From: Spirodela intermedia
Lineage: Eukaryota; Streptophyta; Magnoliopsida; Alismatales; Araceae
Length of the DNA stretch: 64,000 bases
Assembly: GCA_902729315.2 (NCBI GenBank)
Contig: LR746269.1
Span: 7,786,231-7,850,230, forward strand
Direction: 5' to 3'
Part shown: piece by piece, positions 11,407-24,134 of the stretch
Layout: each line of letters starts with the position of its first letter
How positions within the stretch are numbered: position 1 is the first letter of the stretch
The notes under the pieces: model-generated
What the model was told of the DNA's origin: nothing
The model's input: only the letters and a program-made list of their open reading frames with translations
Database searches by the model: none
Made by a program: the position numbers and the translations under genes

Positions 11407-14400
11407 TCGGTCCAAGTATTTAAGAATGATGTCAAGCACTTAAATGTTTAAACACTCCTTAGAATAACAATTTAGACTTCACTTCTTCTATTCACATCTT
11501 TATCACTTCTTCACTCATAGATATACTTACAAGATGTTCTAGTTTTCAATACTCATCTAAGAATAATATTGATCCTATATTTTCTTTTTTTTATGGCTTG
11601 ATTTTTGAAATTTGCACTATATTTCTTCTTATATATATATCTATATATATATAGTGAATAAGTAGCTTTTACTGTAGACAAATTTTGACAATAAAAATGA
11701 TGTTTAATACATTTCATGTGTACTCTTGATTTTCAGGACTTTCACTTTATTCACTTATTTTGTAGTAAGTATTTTTTTATGCACGATATTTGACAATGAG
11801 AATGATGTCTCACACCTTCTATGTGTACTCTTTGTTTCTAGATTTTTCTTATTACTCTCTTCTTTTTTTTTCGAAATAAGTAAATTTTCCTCACAAGTCC
11901 TATAAATCAGGGTGCAAAAATCTCTATTAAACTCAAATGATCAATCAAATTTTTCACATCAAGTAAATACTATTCATCAAGATCATAAAGTGAAAATCTA
12001 TAAAATCAAATTGATGTTATCTATCATATATCTAAGGAGTATTTCAACATTTCATACTACTAGATCATTATTTTGACTCAATAATAATCTTTCTAATATC
12101 TTTTGGTATTAATTAATTTAATTGATTTAATTTTTCATGCATGCAATATGATGTAATAAATTTGTAAATTAGATAGTTCTAATAATTTTGTTTTTAATTT
12201 TCAATTCTTTTTTTAGCAATAATAAATTTGTCAAAAATAAATCGAAATTATCTTCTTTATAGTTGTAATTTCGAATTTCAATAATATATGTCTAGGGGAT
12301 TGAAATGTGAGAAAAAGGTTCACTAGAATTTCAAATTTTAGGCTGTTTTTTCTCTGCTGTTTTTAACAATATGTTGTTCTTGACAGAAAACCAGAAAATA
12401 GATGTTGTAGTTTTTCCAAATTTTATTTTATTTTTATTTTTTTAGTTGTTATTCTAAATGAGAATGAAAAAAATAAAAAAAAATGCAAACATATGTTCTT
12501 GATCATCCTACAGCATAAATTAATAATTAATACTTCACCCCCCAACTAAAAAATAACATTGTCCTCAATGACACAGAAAAATCGAAATAGAATATATAGA
12601 AAATATAATTTTCAAGTGAAGCATACATATATGCAAAGTTAAGCATTAAAAATATTATCATAACTGATAAAGCTCAAAAAGACATCACCTCAACCTTGTT
12701 TTTAATTTTCTACTTCATCTTACACTCCTCCTGTACTTTTTCGAAAAAACAAATACAGAAACAAGTACTGTAAAATTCTAAGAAAAATAAAGCTTAAAAA
12801 AAAATCAAACAGAATGAAATAAAAACCATGGGTTACTTCTCATGCAGTGCTGAGAAGTAACCCAAAATGTCTTTAGTTGAAAAGCTCTTAGATCATATAA
12901 GATGATCTATGGCCATCAAAATATATCTGTATCCCAAAGTAAGTTTCATGATATTTTTTTTTCAGATTTAACATAAATTTATATACTTCATATATATACC
13001 TTGACATACTTTCAGCCAAAACAAAATAAAAATTGACAAAATTCTCCTAAAAATAATATTTCTATTTTGAAAAGAATTTTTCCTCATTTCTATCTTATTT
13101 TGTAAGGCTCTTATTCATTAATAAATAATTCCTATTAATAGACCATAAAATGTGATCAAGCCATATAATTTTCAAATTAGCTCTTACCTAATCTAGAATT
13201 TTTTCATCTAAATTGATATCTCTAATTCTTCCATTCACCCATTTCTTAATATCTTCTTTTATCTACATAATATTCCCCTACTTCATTTTATCTTCCATAC
13301 ATACTTGTTCAATTTGGGAGGAGTGAAATATTTCAAGTTTAGAAATAATTCTAATGGGTTATGGGTTTTAAAGGATGGAAGGATTGTCTTCTTTAATCTT
13401 TGATCTAATGAATTCATCAAAATTCAAATTTTCTCCTCCAAAATTATCTCTATATTCATATTTATTATTTTCGTTTCTCCTCATTAGTTGAATCAACTCT
13501 TTTTCTAACTTTTTGTTTCTCAACCCATCAAATTCTTTATCTTCTCAAGAGCTATCTTTTAATTTCAGTTTATGATATACATGATCATCCTCACTATCAA
13601 CATCCATGGCTACAAAATTATAATTAGATTTATTAATTTTGTCTCCTACATCTCCCAAATTAACTAATTTCTTCTCACTTGAAATAGGTTTTTTTTTACT
13701 TTTGTCCTTACTCCCTTCTACTAAAATTTAGATAATTTTTCCATGATCAACTGTTATTTCTTCATCTAAGCACTCTTTCTCCTTATCATTCTTACTATAT
13801 TCATTCATCAATTTAGAGTAATAAATAATTTTATTCAAATTTTCTGCTACTATATTTTCAGCCTTAATATTCTCATTTACTTCTAATGGCTCATTGATTT
13901 CTTCTAATAATTGGAAATAAAGATCAAGTAAAATATTCCCACTCAATGTATTCACTATCCTAATATTTTCATTTCGTGAGTTTTTTCTTAAATTTATCCA
14001 GCTAGAATCTCTTCACTAAAATCTTACTATTTAATAGTTTCCTAATTTTCAAAATCTCTTTACTAGGTGGTTGTCCCTCTTCTCTCTTATTCTCAAAAGT
14101 CTCTATAATTTGTTTTTGGTGCATCATCATTTGATTCATAATTTGTTGCATCATTTGACTCATTTGTTACATCATTTTCATAGCATCATGTTGAATTTGA
14201 GAGGGTTGATTTTTCTAAAATGTGTTCTTGTTATGGACAAAATTTTAATTTTGAATTGGATCTAAATGCTTCTAGATTTTGAATATTATTTGGGTTTCTG
14301 TACGAAATTATTCCCCTAATTAGGATTATAAGAATTAGAAAAATATTTCCTATTTTTACTAAAATCGTGAGGTACATGTACTTGTTTTTGTCTAAGATAA

Positions 14401-14874
14401 AATGGTTGATCTAAATTATAATATTGAAATTTAAAATGATCATTTTCACTATACATAGGACAAGTAATATATGCATTTAATTAAAGGTTAAGAGGCTTTC
14501 TAATATTCTCAATAAGTAAATTGAGTTTTTTTAATCTTTAATTAATCTAATTAACCTCATTTCTTAAATTAGAATCATCATCATAATATAATTCATAAAT
14601 TCTTCTCTTCTTATTCCTGTCATATAATTCAAAAGAAGCTTAATCTCTAGAATTTTCACTTAAATTCTCATAAAGACTGTAAATCTCATTAAGAGTTTTC
14701 TTCATAAAAGCTCCTCCACATATAGAATCAACTATATTTCTATGTTGTTCTAATAATTCATCATAAAAAATTCTATTAACTTCCACTTTAGTATAATATG
14801 ATAAGGACACTTTCTAAGTAATTTTTTAAAGTTTCTCATGTCTCATGCAAAGTTTCTCTTGATCTTTGAAAAAA

Positions 14875-14878
<4 letters not shown>

Positions 14879-14907
<29 letters not shown>
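14879..14907. repeat. (TA)n tract inside the retroelement
   Basis: Near-perfect TA repeat followed by a T-run, in the decayed internal region of the element. Confidence 0.85.
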
Positions 14908-14910
<3 letters not shown>

Positions 14911-15001
14911 TTTTAATTTTTCTTAAGAGATAAAATTCTCAAAAAAAGGCTTATTCTATGTCTTTCTAGTTAGTTAATTCTCTATCTAATGTGGATAATT
15001 A

Positions 15002-15112
15002 ATGTCTAGTTTTCTCCTTAAGTGTATGAGAAAATAATTTCATTTTAATAATTTCTAGTGTAACTTGAGGGAGATTAACTAAATCACAGACTATATGAAA
15101 TTTTTCTAAGTG
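15002..15112 (-). pseudogene. gag relic of the Gypsy-type element
   Basis: A 37-codon stop-free stretch with the pattern HLEKF-x3-CDLV...IIKMKLF-x2-TL-x-EK, which matches the core of plant Ty3/Gypsy gag. Downstream the similarity continues (LDRELTNWKD) only by changing frame and passing stops, so it cannot make a protein. The call rests on family pattern memory; a profile search against the retrotransposon gag family would settle it. Confidence 0.65.
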
Positions 15113-15602
15113 CTGAGAGGTTCTTCTAAAGGCAATTCATGAAATTAGGAGCATTTGAAAATTCTTAGATTTAATCTGAATTTAATAGTGAGTGCTAATA
15201 GAACTCTAATATTGGATGCTCTTTGAAATGAAACAAGAATATAATAATTTTTCATGGTCATAAGATTATTCTTAATTTGACCTATACATCCTTCAAGATC
15301 CATTCAAATTAATTTTTCTTTCAGAATTTCAGTTTTAAATGAAATAATGAAAAGATTTTCTAGCCTTAGATGTAAGGATCTTCTACCATACATAAAAAAT
15401 TAATAAATTTGAGAAAAAGTTTAGTAATTGTTACCCTCTTTTAATATGCTCCAGTCCTTTCTTTACTTCTCTTCATTCCCTTTAAAAAAAAAAAATGACA
15501 ATAAGAAAATAAAACAAGAGTTAATTTTTTTTGTGTACTCTAATACAAAAACAAAAAAATATTAAATATTATTTAATCCACCCTGACAATGGTGCAAAAA
15601 TT

Positions 15603-16876
15603 TGACATGACTTAGTCATTGTATATTAAATCACGTAAATTTAAAATTTATAAAACTAGAAAATATGAATTTTCAAATATTTAGAAGTATTTCTCAACAA
15701 ATATTTCAATTATAATTCAATAAAAACTTCCAAAAATAGCAATAATTTTTCAAATCAATCATAGGGATGTAATATAATATTATGTAATTATTCAGAATTT
15801 TCTCAAAGAATTTTAGTTTCTATAAATTTTATACTAGAAAATAAAAATTAAATATATTTAAAATTTATAAAAAAGGAAAATAAGGGTGTGAACGTCAAGA
15901 TGACGTCAGCACTTGGCAAATGCGAATCAAACGAAAATAAAATTTTGCCCAATAATTCTTATGTAAGTGATTACAGACGATTTAATTGATCAAATTAAGA
16001 TTTATAGAAGCGAGAAAAATCGTAATTAAATGAAGTGTATCTTGATAAATTTAAATCACACAAATTATCACTAAATGAATAAAAAATTAAGTTGAAAGTA
16101 GAAAATTAAAATTCCAACATCACGACAATGATACGTCGATGATGCACCAGAATCTTGAGTATTTAAGAAGATCGTCATGTAGTGTCCATAACCTCGAAGG
16201 CTCTCCTTGAATAAAGACGACGTGGGTAATCTCTAGATCTCTTTGCGAAGTCTAAAGATTAATGAAATGGGTCATTGAATCATCTATGACAGCTGTCACC
16301 CAATAGAATGGAAAAATAACGACTTTGCGACTCTCTAGTGGCTGTCAACCGACGAAGAAGAACTGGATGAAAGTGGGACACATATCAAAGAGTTTCATCC
16401 TCAAGTTTACACAACAAGAAGAAGCTTTTCATCACATGTAGTACGCTCTCAGGAGGTGGTGACTTGTCTCCCGATAAATCATCATCTTCTTGATGATGGC
16501 TTATTCATCGATCAATTGAAGATACTTTATTCAATGGATTCGCGATCATTTTATCACGAATCATTCAACAATTTTAATAACAATGCTCTGCAAATCATGT
16601 TGACGAGATTTTCGTCGATGATCTAACAATTTTGGTTGCTTAATCTTTCACCGATGATCTGTAAAAAAGTTACAATAATCAAATAAAAAAATATGAGTTT
16701 TGACTTTAAAAAGATTCAAACTTGTGCCAGTCACCTACCCTTTCTAAGAAAGGTGTGACACAGGTTTAGTCTCACATCACTTGTGCGTCAAAATTTCAAA
16801 TGAATATATAATAAATAATGTTACAGTTGTAAACAAGTCTCTTTCTCGCACATATATAATTTTTCTTTGCTCCACA
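15603..16876 (-). repeat. Right LTR (5' LTR) of the Gypsy-type element
   Basis: Begins TGACATGACTTAGTCATTG on the plus strand and follows the left copy for about 1.27 kb with many substitutions and small indels. On the minus strand it would start near TGTGGAGCAAAG and end in TCA, giving TG...CA termini. No clear primer-binding site is seen next to it. Confidence 0.75.
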
Positions 16877-17302
16877 ACTAATTGGCCACACGTGCCCTTA
16901 TTAATTCAAGTTATTCGAGCCCTTACTTGCAACTACTCCCCAACTACACTTTCAACTTGCTTGTGGGCCTAATTGGCCAACAGATCCCTCCCATTTTATT
17001 TTATTTTTATTTTTATTTTTATTTTTTTCTTTATTTATCTCAAAAGTAAGACTATAAAAATCATATAAACTCATATAAAATCACATAATTATCAAAAAAA
17101 TTAAGTTAATCAATTAAAAACTACTTTTCACACTTTAACATAAATATAAATATATTTATTATGAATTAAGGCTAAAATTATATTATTTACTAATTATTAA
17201 CTCATGATAATGAAGACTTATCATGACTCTAGCTAATTATTAATTTTATACATAGGTGAAGAGATGTATGTGAGTAGTCTAAGATAGCATACCCAAATAG
17301 AA

Positions 17303-17338
<36 letters not shown>

Positions 17339-18411
17339 TTCATACATCTCCACAAAATTATATATTTCAGAATGATTTCTCTTCATATAAGGGCTTTACG
17401 ATCATGAATATTTTATAAACTCCATTACTATTTGATGTTCTAGCCAACACACATAAATCTATCTTCTCCATCAGAGGATACGAGCTCGATCGAATAGGAG
17501 GGACGATTAGCACCACCACCCTTGCCAAGATGGCATCTTTGATCACCCAAACACAAGGGAGCCTTTGAATTCAAGTTCCAATATCCTTCCCTCAATCCGT
17601 AGCAAAGCTTGCTCTCCAATTCCTCTACTTCGGTTTTGGGCATTAGAGAGAGAGAGTTTTCTCCCTCTCAATTGGCTTCCTCATAATCTGTTAAGAACCT
17701 ACATTATTTCTCTCTCTAATGCTGTATGGTGGTTGATGCTAGCTAGAGCGAACATCATCAGATATGGCAGTGTGGACAGCGAAAAGGGTAGAAATTTTCA
17801 CGTGGGGATCCCTGAACTTTGGAGGCACGCATTCTTTTCATCCACAATCATTGGAATTTCATGTGTTGATCCACCATTACAGTCAAACCTGCTGATATTG
17901 GGCGACCAACTTCAACAAACCTGCTGCTCCTGCCCTTGCAATCTCCTTTCCTCTAGGTTTATTTGTTCATAGACTTCTTTATCTATCTCTCTTGTTCTTC
18001 TCATTTCGAAACCTCACACTACCATTCAGCCAACAATTTCATCACGAAGAACAGGGTGTTTTCATGCATGCTTGGATTCGGAGTTTTCTCTACCAAGGTT
18101 CGTACAGTTCCCTTCCGTTTTTTTCTCCTGCTACAGACCATCTGATAGAGAACAGAATCCACAAAATGTATGCTAATTTCGGCAAGAAAAAGAACATATG
18201 TTGTAACCAAGAAGGACGAAAGAGCGCAAGATAATGAGCCCCTTCCTCCGGGTAAACACGTTTCATATCATCAAACAGAGCTCACTGCTGCATTCGTGAA
18301 TAATTATATGCAGGAATTTTACAACAATAGATAAAAAAGATGGCTTTTCAACGACCCAGCACAAAAAAATGATAAATTCAACATGACAGGTCGAGTAGAC
18401 AGGTCCTTACC
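16877..18411. other. Intergenic DNA, no gene recognised
   Basis: Contains a TTTTA-rich run (about 16,990-17,035), a GA microsatellite (17303-17338), then 17.4-18.2 kb of more balanced composition. Frames at 17440-17643 (-) and 17565-17972 (+) overlap each other; neither shows a known domain. The last few hundred bases are presumably the 3' UTR of the WD40 gene. Confidence 0.5.
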
Positions 18412-19587
18412 CTATCGGAATTCTGAGATCTCAAAAACGCGGGCAGTGCGATCGAGTGAAGCAGAGACAAGGTGCTCCCCGTCGGCAGAGACGCTCAGAG
18501 ACTGGATCACATCAGTGTGGCCATGGAAGATCTTCACACAGTTCCCAGAGAGGCCATCCCAGACTCTGATCTTCCCGTCCACAGACCCAGTCGCCACGAA
18601 GTGAGAGGCACCCAGCCATGAGAGGCAAGTGACGCCTTCCTCATGGTCGCAGCTGCACCGCTGAGAAGATCTCTGGAGATCCCATATGAGCAGCTTCTGG
18701 TCCATCCCTGCAGTGGCAAGCCAGGGATGGCTCGAGGAAAGCCCAATGCACTCCACAGAATCTGTGTGGCTCATCAGGGAGTTGATCACCCTGCCGGTGG
18801 AGATGTTCACCAGGTGGACGGAGCCGTCCTTGGAGCCGGTGATGGCCACAGCAGAGTCCGCAGTAATGGCGAGGCAGGTGAGACCCTCTGTGTGGTAGGG
18901 ATGGCCGGCAACAACGTGGAGGTTCTCCCCCGTCTTAGGGTTCCATATCCGCAGAGAAGCATCGTCCGACCCAGAGCAGATGGTTTTCCCATCGGGAGTG
19001 AAATCCCCGCAGGTGACGGTGTCCCCATGGCCGGAGAACACGTTGAGGTAGGAGTTCTTGTCGGCGTTCCACATCCAGAGGGTTGAATCTTCTGAGCCTG
19101 CGAGGACCAGGTGGCCTCTGGGGTGCCATCTAACCCACTCGATCCCCTTACCAGGACCTTCGAGCACGCACCTGCGGTTGCCTGAGGTGGCATCCCAGAC
19201 TTGAATGAGACCGTCGAGGCCACCAGATGAGAGAAGCTGGCCGTCGGCGCTGAAGGCTAGGGCAGAGACAGAGTCGGTGTGGCCTTGAAGCTCAGAGCCC
19301 CAATCTGCTCGCCCTATTTTCCATAGAAAGCCTTTGTCGTCCCGACCTCCAGTGGCCACCATGGCTGGATCAGTCGGGCTGCACATGACTGCGTATACTT
19401 CGTCGGTGTGGCCGGTGAATACGTGAACGGAATCATCGGGTTCTTCGGCGTCTCCATCAGATCCAATATCGTCATCGACATCAGGGAGATCCTCCTCGTC
19501 AAAGGGAATCTCCTCGAGTATGTCGTCCTCGTCGAGGAAGACCTCTCCTCCCTCCTCGCCGTCGTCGTCGTTATCACGGGAATTCAT
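18412..19587 (-). CDS. WD40-repeat protein, AAMP/Sqt1 type
   Basis: A 391-residue single-exon protein. An acidic N-terminus (about residues 4-55, rich in Asp/Glu) is followed by eight WD40 repeats that fill the rest, recognisable by GH...WD-type ends such as VFTGHTDEVYAV, LQGHTDSVSAL, FSGHGDTVTC and FHGHTDVIQSL. Acidic leader plus eight-blade propeller plus length match the angio-associated migratory cell protein family, whose yeast member Sqt1 is the dedicated chaperone of ribosomal protein uL16 (RPL10). A role in 60S ribosome assembly is inferred from that family. Start choice: the frame is open to 19629, but a splice acceptor (TTGCAG on the minus strand) sits two bases before the ATG at 19587, so the upstream 14 codons are probably intron. 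This implies a 5'-UTR intron, with the first exon somewhere in 19,680-19,960. Confidence 0.85.
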   Translation of the reverse strand: MNSRDNDDDGEEGGEVFLDEDDILEEIPFDEEDLPDVDDDIGSDGDAEEPDDSVHVFTGHTDEVYAVMCSPTDPAMVATGGRDDKGFLWKIGRADWGSELQGHTDSVSALAFSADGQLLSSGGLDGLIQVWDATSGNRRCVLEGPGKGIEWVRWHPRGHLVLAGSEDSTLWMWNADKNSYLNVFSGHGDTVTCGDFTPDGKTICSGSDDASLRIWNPKTGENLHVVAGHPYHTEGLTCLAITADSAVAITGSKDGSVHLVNISTGRVINSLMSHTDSVECIGLSSSHPWLATAGMDQKLLIWDLQRSSQRCSCDHEEGVTCLSWLGASHFVATGSVDGKIRVWDGLSGNCVKIFHGHTDVIQSLSVSADGEHLVSASLDRTARVFEISEFR

Positions 19588-20650
19588 CTCTGCAACAAGA
19601 TAAGGATTAAAATCAGCGCCCGATCCCAATTACAGATGAGCATCAGGGACCTAAAGGAGAAAGCGGATAACAACCTGACATATGACTACGAGGAGATTTA
19701 GAGAGAGAGACAGAGACAGAGACAGAGATAGAGGCGAGGAAGAAGGATAGAAGGAAAACAGAGCAAGCGATGGACAGAAAGATTCAGAAGCGGAGATTGT
19801 GCATAAACAGATACAGATGACGAGGGGAGATGACAAGCAGGACAGAGGAGAAAGCTTCCCGAGCAGCCACCTCGAAGAAGGAACAAGAAGAAGAGATTTA
19901 CGGCGGACGACGATCGCCGGAGAAGAGCGCACACTCCCAGATGATAACGGCGATCAACCTAGGGTTTTAGGGCTCTGGACAGGCCCCAGGGTATAAGACG
20001 GTCGCTGACCAAAATCGGATCCAATCTCAGTTCTCGCGGGTCCAAGGCGGCCCGTTACCGCCAAGTCAAACCCTACCCTTTAGAACCTATTAGGATGAAG
20101 AGAAGGAGCTCTGAATGTTACCATGGAGAGAAAAAGGAGTTATTAAACCATGTTTTAATGAAAGGAGGAACAAATAGAACAGAGGAATGAACTTTCTTCT
20201 AACATGATGAATAGAGGGGAGGAATAGAGAAACTCTCCTCTCTCTATCATATTTTCTATGTCATCCCCCCACCCAGTATATAAGGGAGAGAACCACATAT
20301 TTGAAATGAATTCAGTAGAAAATTTAATATTTTTCATTTTATATGATTTTTATAATGCATGGATGTATTTTTTTATAATTAGTTTTCCAGAATTAGCATA
20401 AGGTAGTTCTTCAGATGTGGCTCACTAAGACGAAATGTGCTTAAGCACACGACCTTGGTGCAATAATAACATAAGACCAATAAACCCTAAAGACTTAGTG
20501 TACCATTTGATGGGTTCAACCAAATATTTAGATCAAATGAAGGCAGCCTGATAGGCACCTAATTACATGGCCCTAATTTGAAAAAGCCATTGAGGCCCAA
20601 ATTGGTACTAGTTGCTGAGGACTAAGAAGAAGTGTAGCCAATCTCAATGA
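19588..20650. other. 5' UTR/promoter of the WD40 gene and flank
   Basis: On the minus strand, 19,690-19,740 reads as a pyrimidine-rich CTCTCTCTGTCTCTGT tract, which fits a 5' leader or Y-patch. Upstream (20,000-20,650) is ordinary intergenic DNA with no second gene. Confidence 0.5.
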
Positions 20651-22130
20651 CCTGTTAGATTGATTTTGATGATTTTATATATATTAATATTAAATGATGA
20701 AATTGATAATATGAGATATAAATTCAATTAGAAATTGATATACTGGATCAAATTAAAGAGTATAGATTATTAATAGATATATGGAAGAAATGTTTAGTAG
20801 AACTAAGGTATGTAAAGATGAAATCGATGATCTAGACCATATAAAATATCATATACTATTTCAAATTCATCAGAAATAACTGTTAGTTTACATAAAGTAT
20901 GTGTAATAAAAAAATATGTGTGAAGTAAATGGTTATAACTTTGTGTAAGTTTTAATATTTGATTTTTTATCAAATGGCTTCACCAATAGATGCATATGAG
21001 TAAGTACTATAAAGCCCTTTTTAATGTGGAACTGAAGGAAAGAAATTTTGAAAAAATAACAAGTTTTCATTTGTTACTAATTTTACAAGATTATTGAAGT
21101 CATCTATTTGCATAAAGGTAAAATAAGGTAAAGTTTGACCTATCTAATTAAAATAATATTAATCTGATAAAAAAATTACAGATATAGGTATGCAACTAAT
21201 CAATCAAAAGTTAATCTAAAAAGGAATCCACAACTTAAAATCGTGGATCAAAATTCAAAATATTGATATAGTTATGATTGTTTCAATCTTTATGGTCATT
21301 TTTCTATATTTTCTAGAATCCACACATGAGTTGTCAAGACCCACTTAAATCTAACCATTTGACCCAGTAACGGCCAAAAGGGGGAGATCCACCTTGTCCT
21401 TAAAGGGCCAAAAGGGGCATTTCACCCAAATTAAAACAATGAGAACAAATATGATTTTTAGACAATGATAGTTCCTTTAATGAGCATCCCTCCTCTTTTC
21501 CACCTCTACTCAAGTCTTTGAAGAAACAAAAGCAAGTCTAATCATTTACAAGGAGGTGTGGATATCATTCCAAGTCACAAGTATTTTATTTGACACCCCA
21601 ACACTTATCAATTCTTTTATCATCTTTTGATGCACCAAAATGACATTTGAAGGATGTGATATATTCATTTTAAATTATTATGTATGTGTTTTAATTTGTG
21701 GTTTGTTGACTTCTTGAGACACATATGATGTGTCATCAACACAATCACATAGATCATTTGAGGCACCTTTGTTATGCTTGTAATGAGAAAGCCTATAAAT
21801 TTTATAATTAGAGTTATAAGTTAGTGATCACAAGCTTGCAAAGCTTGAGACGTGAGGAGTTATTGATCTCATTAAAATAAAGTGTATTCATATGATAGAA
21901 TAGTAGAACCAATGAGTATTACTCAAAAGTAGATGTAGGCCGAAGGAAATTTTGGCTAAATCACTATAAAATTGTGTGCATATATATATTCTTTTTCATA
22001 TCTATACATTATTATAGAAATATAATGGAGATACTAATATATAAAATAAAATAAAATGTATTCTAATTAATATAATGAAAAATTCAAAGTCAATTCACCC
22101 CCTTCTTGATTTATCCAACTATTAAAATCA
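20651..22130 (+). mobile_element. Possible solo LTR, Copia SIRE/Maximus-like
   Basis: The segment opens with TGTTAGATTGATTTTGATGAT and ends shortly after CAATTCACCCCCTTCTTGAT; both are typical of the two ends of SIRE-type Copia LTRs. Between them, a promoter-like GCCTATAAA (21,792-21,800) is followed by a run resembling the R region (CACAAGCTTGCAAAGCTTGAGA). No internal coding region or second LTR is in the window, so if real it is a solo LTR. Ends are approximate and no target-site duplication was identified. Confidence 0.4.
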
Positions 22131-24134
22131 ATGTCATGCACCTTTACTTGTACTTTAGTGCCATTATAACATATGTCATACTATGTCACATAACTTCATG
22201 TGTTCTTCTACCATCTTGCGTTATATTGTGCCACATAGCTCCATGTGTGCTCACATGTTATTTTATGATGTGTCACATCATGCTGTGCATCTCTGCATAT
22301 GCTCGTGTTTTTTTATATATATTACATTACATCATACCATATGACTCTACGTCTACTTACATGTCATTCTAATGATATGATATTTTCTCTATCCATAATG
22401 TTATATCAGTCCAAAAGCATATTAAGAAATATTATTGTGACAAAAAAATACTATCTATATGTTTTACTAAAAGACATACATCTCATGTAATTATTTCATT
22501 ACATGTTAAATAGTCAATAGACAATTGAGTTTGTACCTTTTCTAAGATTTTCGAAGACAAAGGACCTAATTTATTGTGTCATATGTAGACAAAAATAGTA
22601 TTAATAGATATTTTAATTGACTAATTATCTTTTAGTATGAAGGATAATTATTGTAAAGAATGAGGTTAAAAACTCCTTACATCAAAAATCTAAAAAAATT
22701 CAGCTCTATTTTAGATAATTGGTGGATGAATAAGACACCTTTGCAATTAATTGATGACCTACTCTCACAACATTAACTAAATTGATCGAGACATGAATGT
22801 TTTTAGATAAGGTAATAATTGCATTTCATATTGATCATAAAGAAAGAAATGTGTTAGCATCAGATATAAGTTTCAACTCCTCTAATCAGCCAAGAGACAT
22901 TTACCAATCATATAAGAAGATGATAGAATGTTTTAATTGTCAAAAATTGTTGCAAATAAATACTACTCTATCTAAAGCATTTCCATCAGTTTCATAATAT
23001 TAATTTATCTCTTAAAAAAATTATAGCACTATCACTAAGATGTTCACTCATTTGTGTAAATCTAACTTCAGAAGGAGCACAATTAATGTATATGTGATGA
23101 TTTTGTTCTTGGTTTCTTGATGATTTATTAGTGCATAAAGAAAGGGGGCATTGAATTTTTTGTTTAATATTTTTATTATAATTTAGATTTAAGTATAACC
23201 CACTAATAATTAATTAAAAAATGTTGAAAATTAAGTCAAGATTTTATAGTGGTTAGGCTTGTTGAAGCATCTGTCCACTTCATATGTAAATTTTCTCTAG
23301 GTTCCACTAATGAACACTTGTGATTAAAATTGATTTATTTGGATCAATTATAATATATGAAACTATACTAGAAACCTTGATTCTACTAACCTTTACCTAC
23401 AGTTGAGCACATCACAAATGTTCTTATAGCAGGTGAATACACCAGAAATATTTTTTTCCTTGGAATTTAGATTTACTTTACTTTATTTACAGTTATGGTT
23501 TTAAATTACCAATATGCTCCCCTCCCTCTCGTGTGAGGACTCTTTTGTCAATTCATAAATTTGAGCGACTAAAGTGATAAATATCGTAACATATTTCTAA
23601 TTCGTAGATATAAAACATGACGGGAGGTTTTTACAAGTAGTAAAATTACAGGGGTTAGAAAGTAAAAAGACCATTTGTTCTCACGCCTTCTAACTGGGAC
23701 GGGGGAGGCGTAGTAAAACATCGAGTCATCGTTCGCCGCCGCCGCCGCCGCTAGGGAGGGCGGAGTTCGCCGTGGACCACTCCGCCGCTCCTTTGACCGC
23801 CGCCGATCTGACGAACGGCAAACTCTCTAAGTCAATGCCGCCGTCGCTACCGCTGCCGCGAGCTCCTCTGATGGCGGATTTGGCCCTTCAACCGTCGTTA
23901 CGAGGGTTCTTAGCGAATAAAGTAAAGAGGAAATGCAGTGGTGCGCGGGCTATTTAAGGCGACGTGCTCGACGTCGGAGCCGATGTGGATGAAGTTGGTT
24001 GGTCGGAGGTTGCTTCTGGAGCAGCTCCTTCCGCCGGTCTCGTCCTCCTTTTTATCGTTTTGGGTTTCGTCATCGTAGGGGGCCTGGACCTGCTTTGATC
24101 CTAGCGATTTTGCCCCCCACCTCTCTGGCGGGCA
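22131..24134. other. Intergenic DNA and CHY/RING gene promoter
   Basis: 22,130-23,500 is AT-rich with loosely repeated ATGT/CACAT words and no gene. From about 23,690 the sequence turns sharply GC-rich (CGCCGCCGCCG runs), fitting the transcription start and 5' UTR of the CHY-zinc-finger gene. A frame at 23772-23957 lies in this leader and starts with GTG, so I do not call it a gene. Confidence 0.5.

Larger units (their letters stand above)
10139..16876 (-). mobile_element. Decayed Gypsy-type LTR retroelement, no visible pol
   Basis: Two direct repeats of about 1.27 kb (10139-11406 and 15603-16876) flank 4.2 kb of AT-rich DNA, about 6.7 kb in all. Minus-strand orientation is inferred from two signs. 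A gag relic reads on that strand at 15002-15112 (HLEKFHIVCDLV followed by a KMKLFSHTL-type block), resembling the Ty3/Gypsy Athila/Tat-type gag. The AGGACAATG...GGGGGGTGAAG block at 12533-12572, usual in plant Gypsy elements between coding region and 3' LTR, also reads on that strand. The 5' LTR is therefore the right one. I saw no reverse transcriptase, integrase or protease motif, and the gag frame has many stops. LTR divergence is high, so the insertion is old. Outer ends and target-site duplication are not resolved. Confidence 0.75.

Noticed and set aside
13728-13955. 75-codon minus-strand frame rich in Asn, Glu and Lys
   Set aside because: It lies inside the decayed retroelement, has no conserved motif and is flanked by stops; at most retroelement debris.
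17440-17972. Overlapping frames of 67 (-) and 135 (+) codons upstream of the WD40 gene's 3' end
   Set aside because: No recognisable domain, no splice-supported extension, and they contradict each other; left as intergenic.
22106-22490. Two plus-strand frames rich in Ile, Cys, Tyr and His
   Set aside because: Composition follows local ATGT/CACAT repetition; no motif or neighbouring exon supports a gene.
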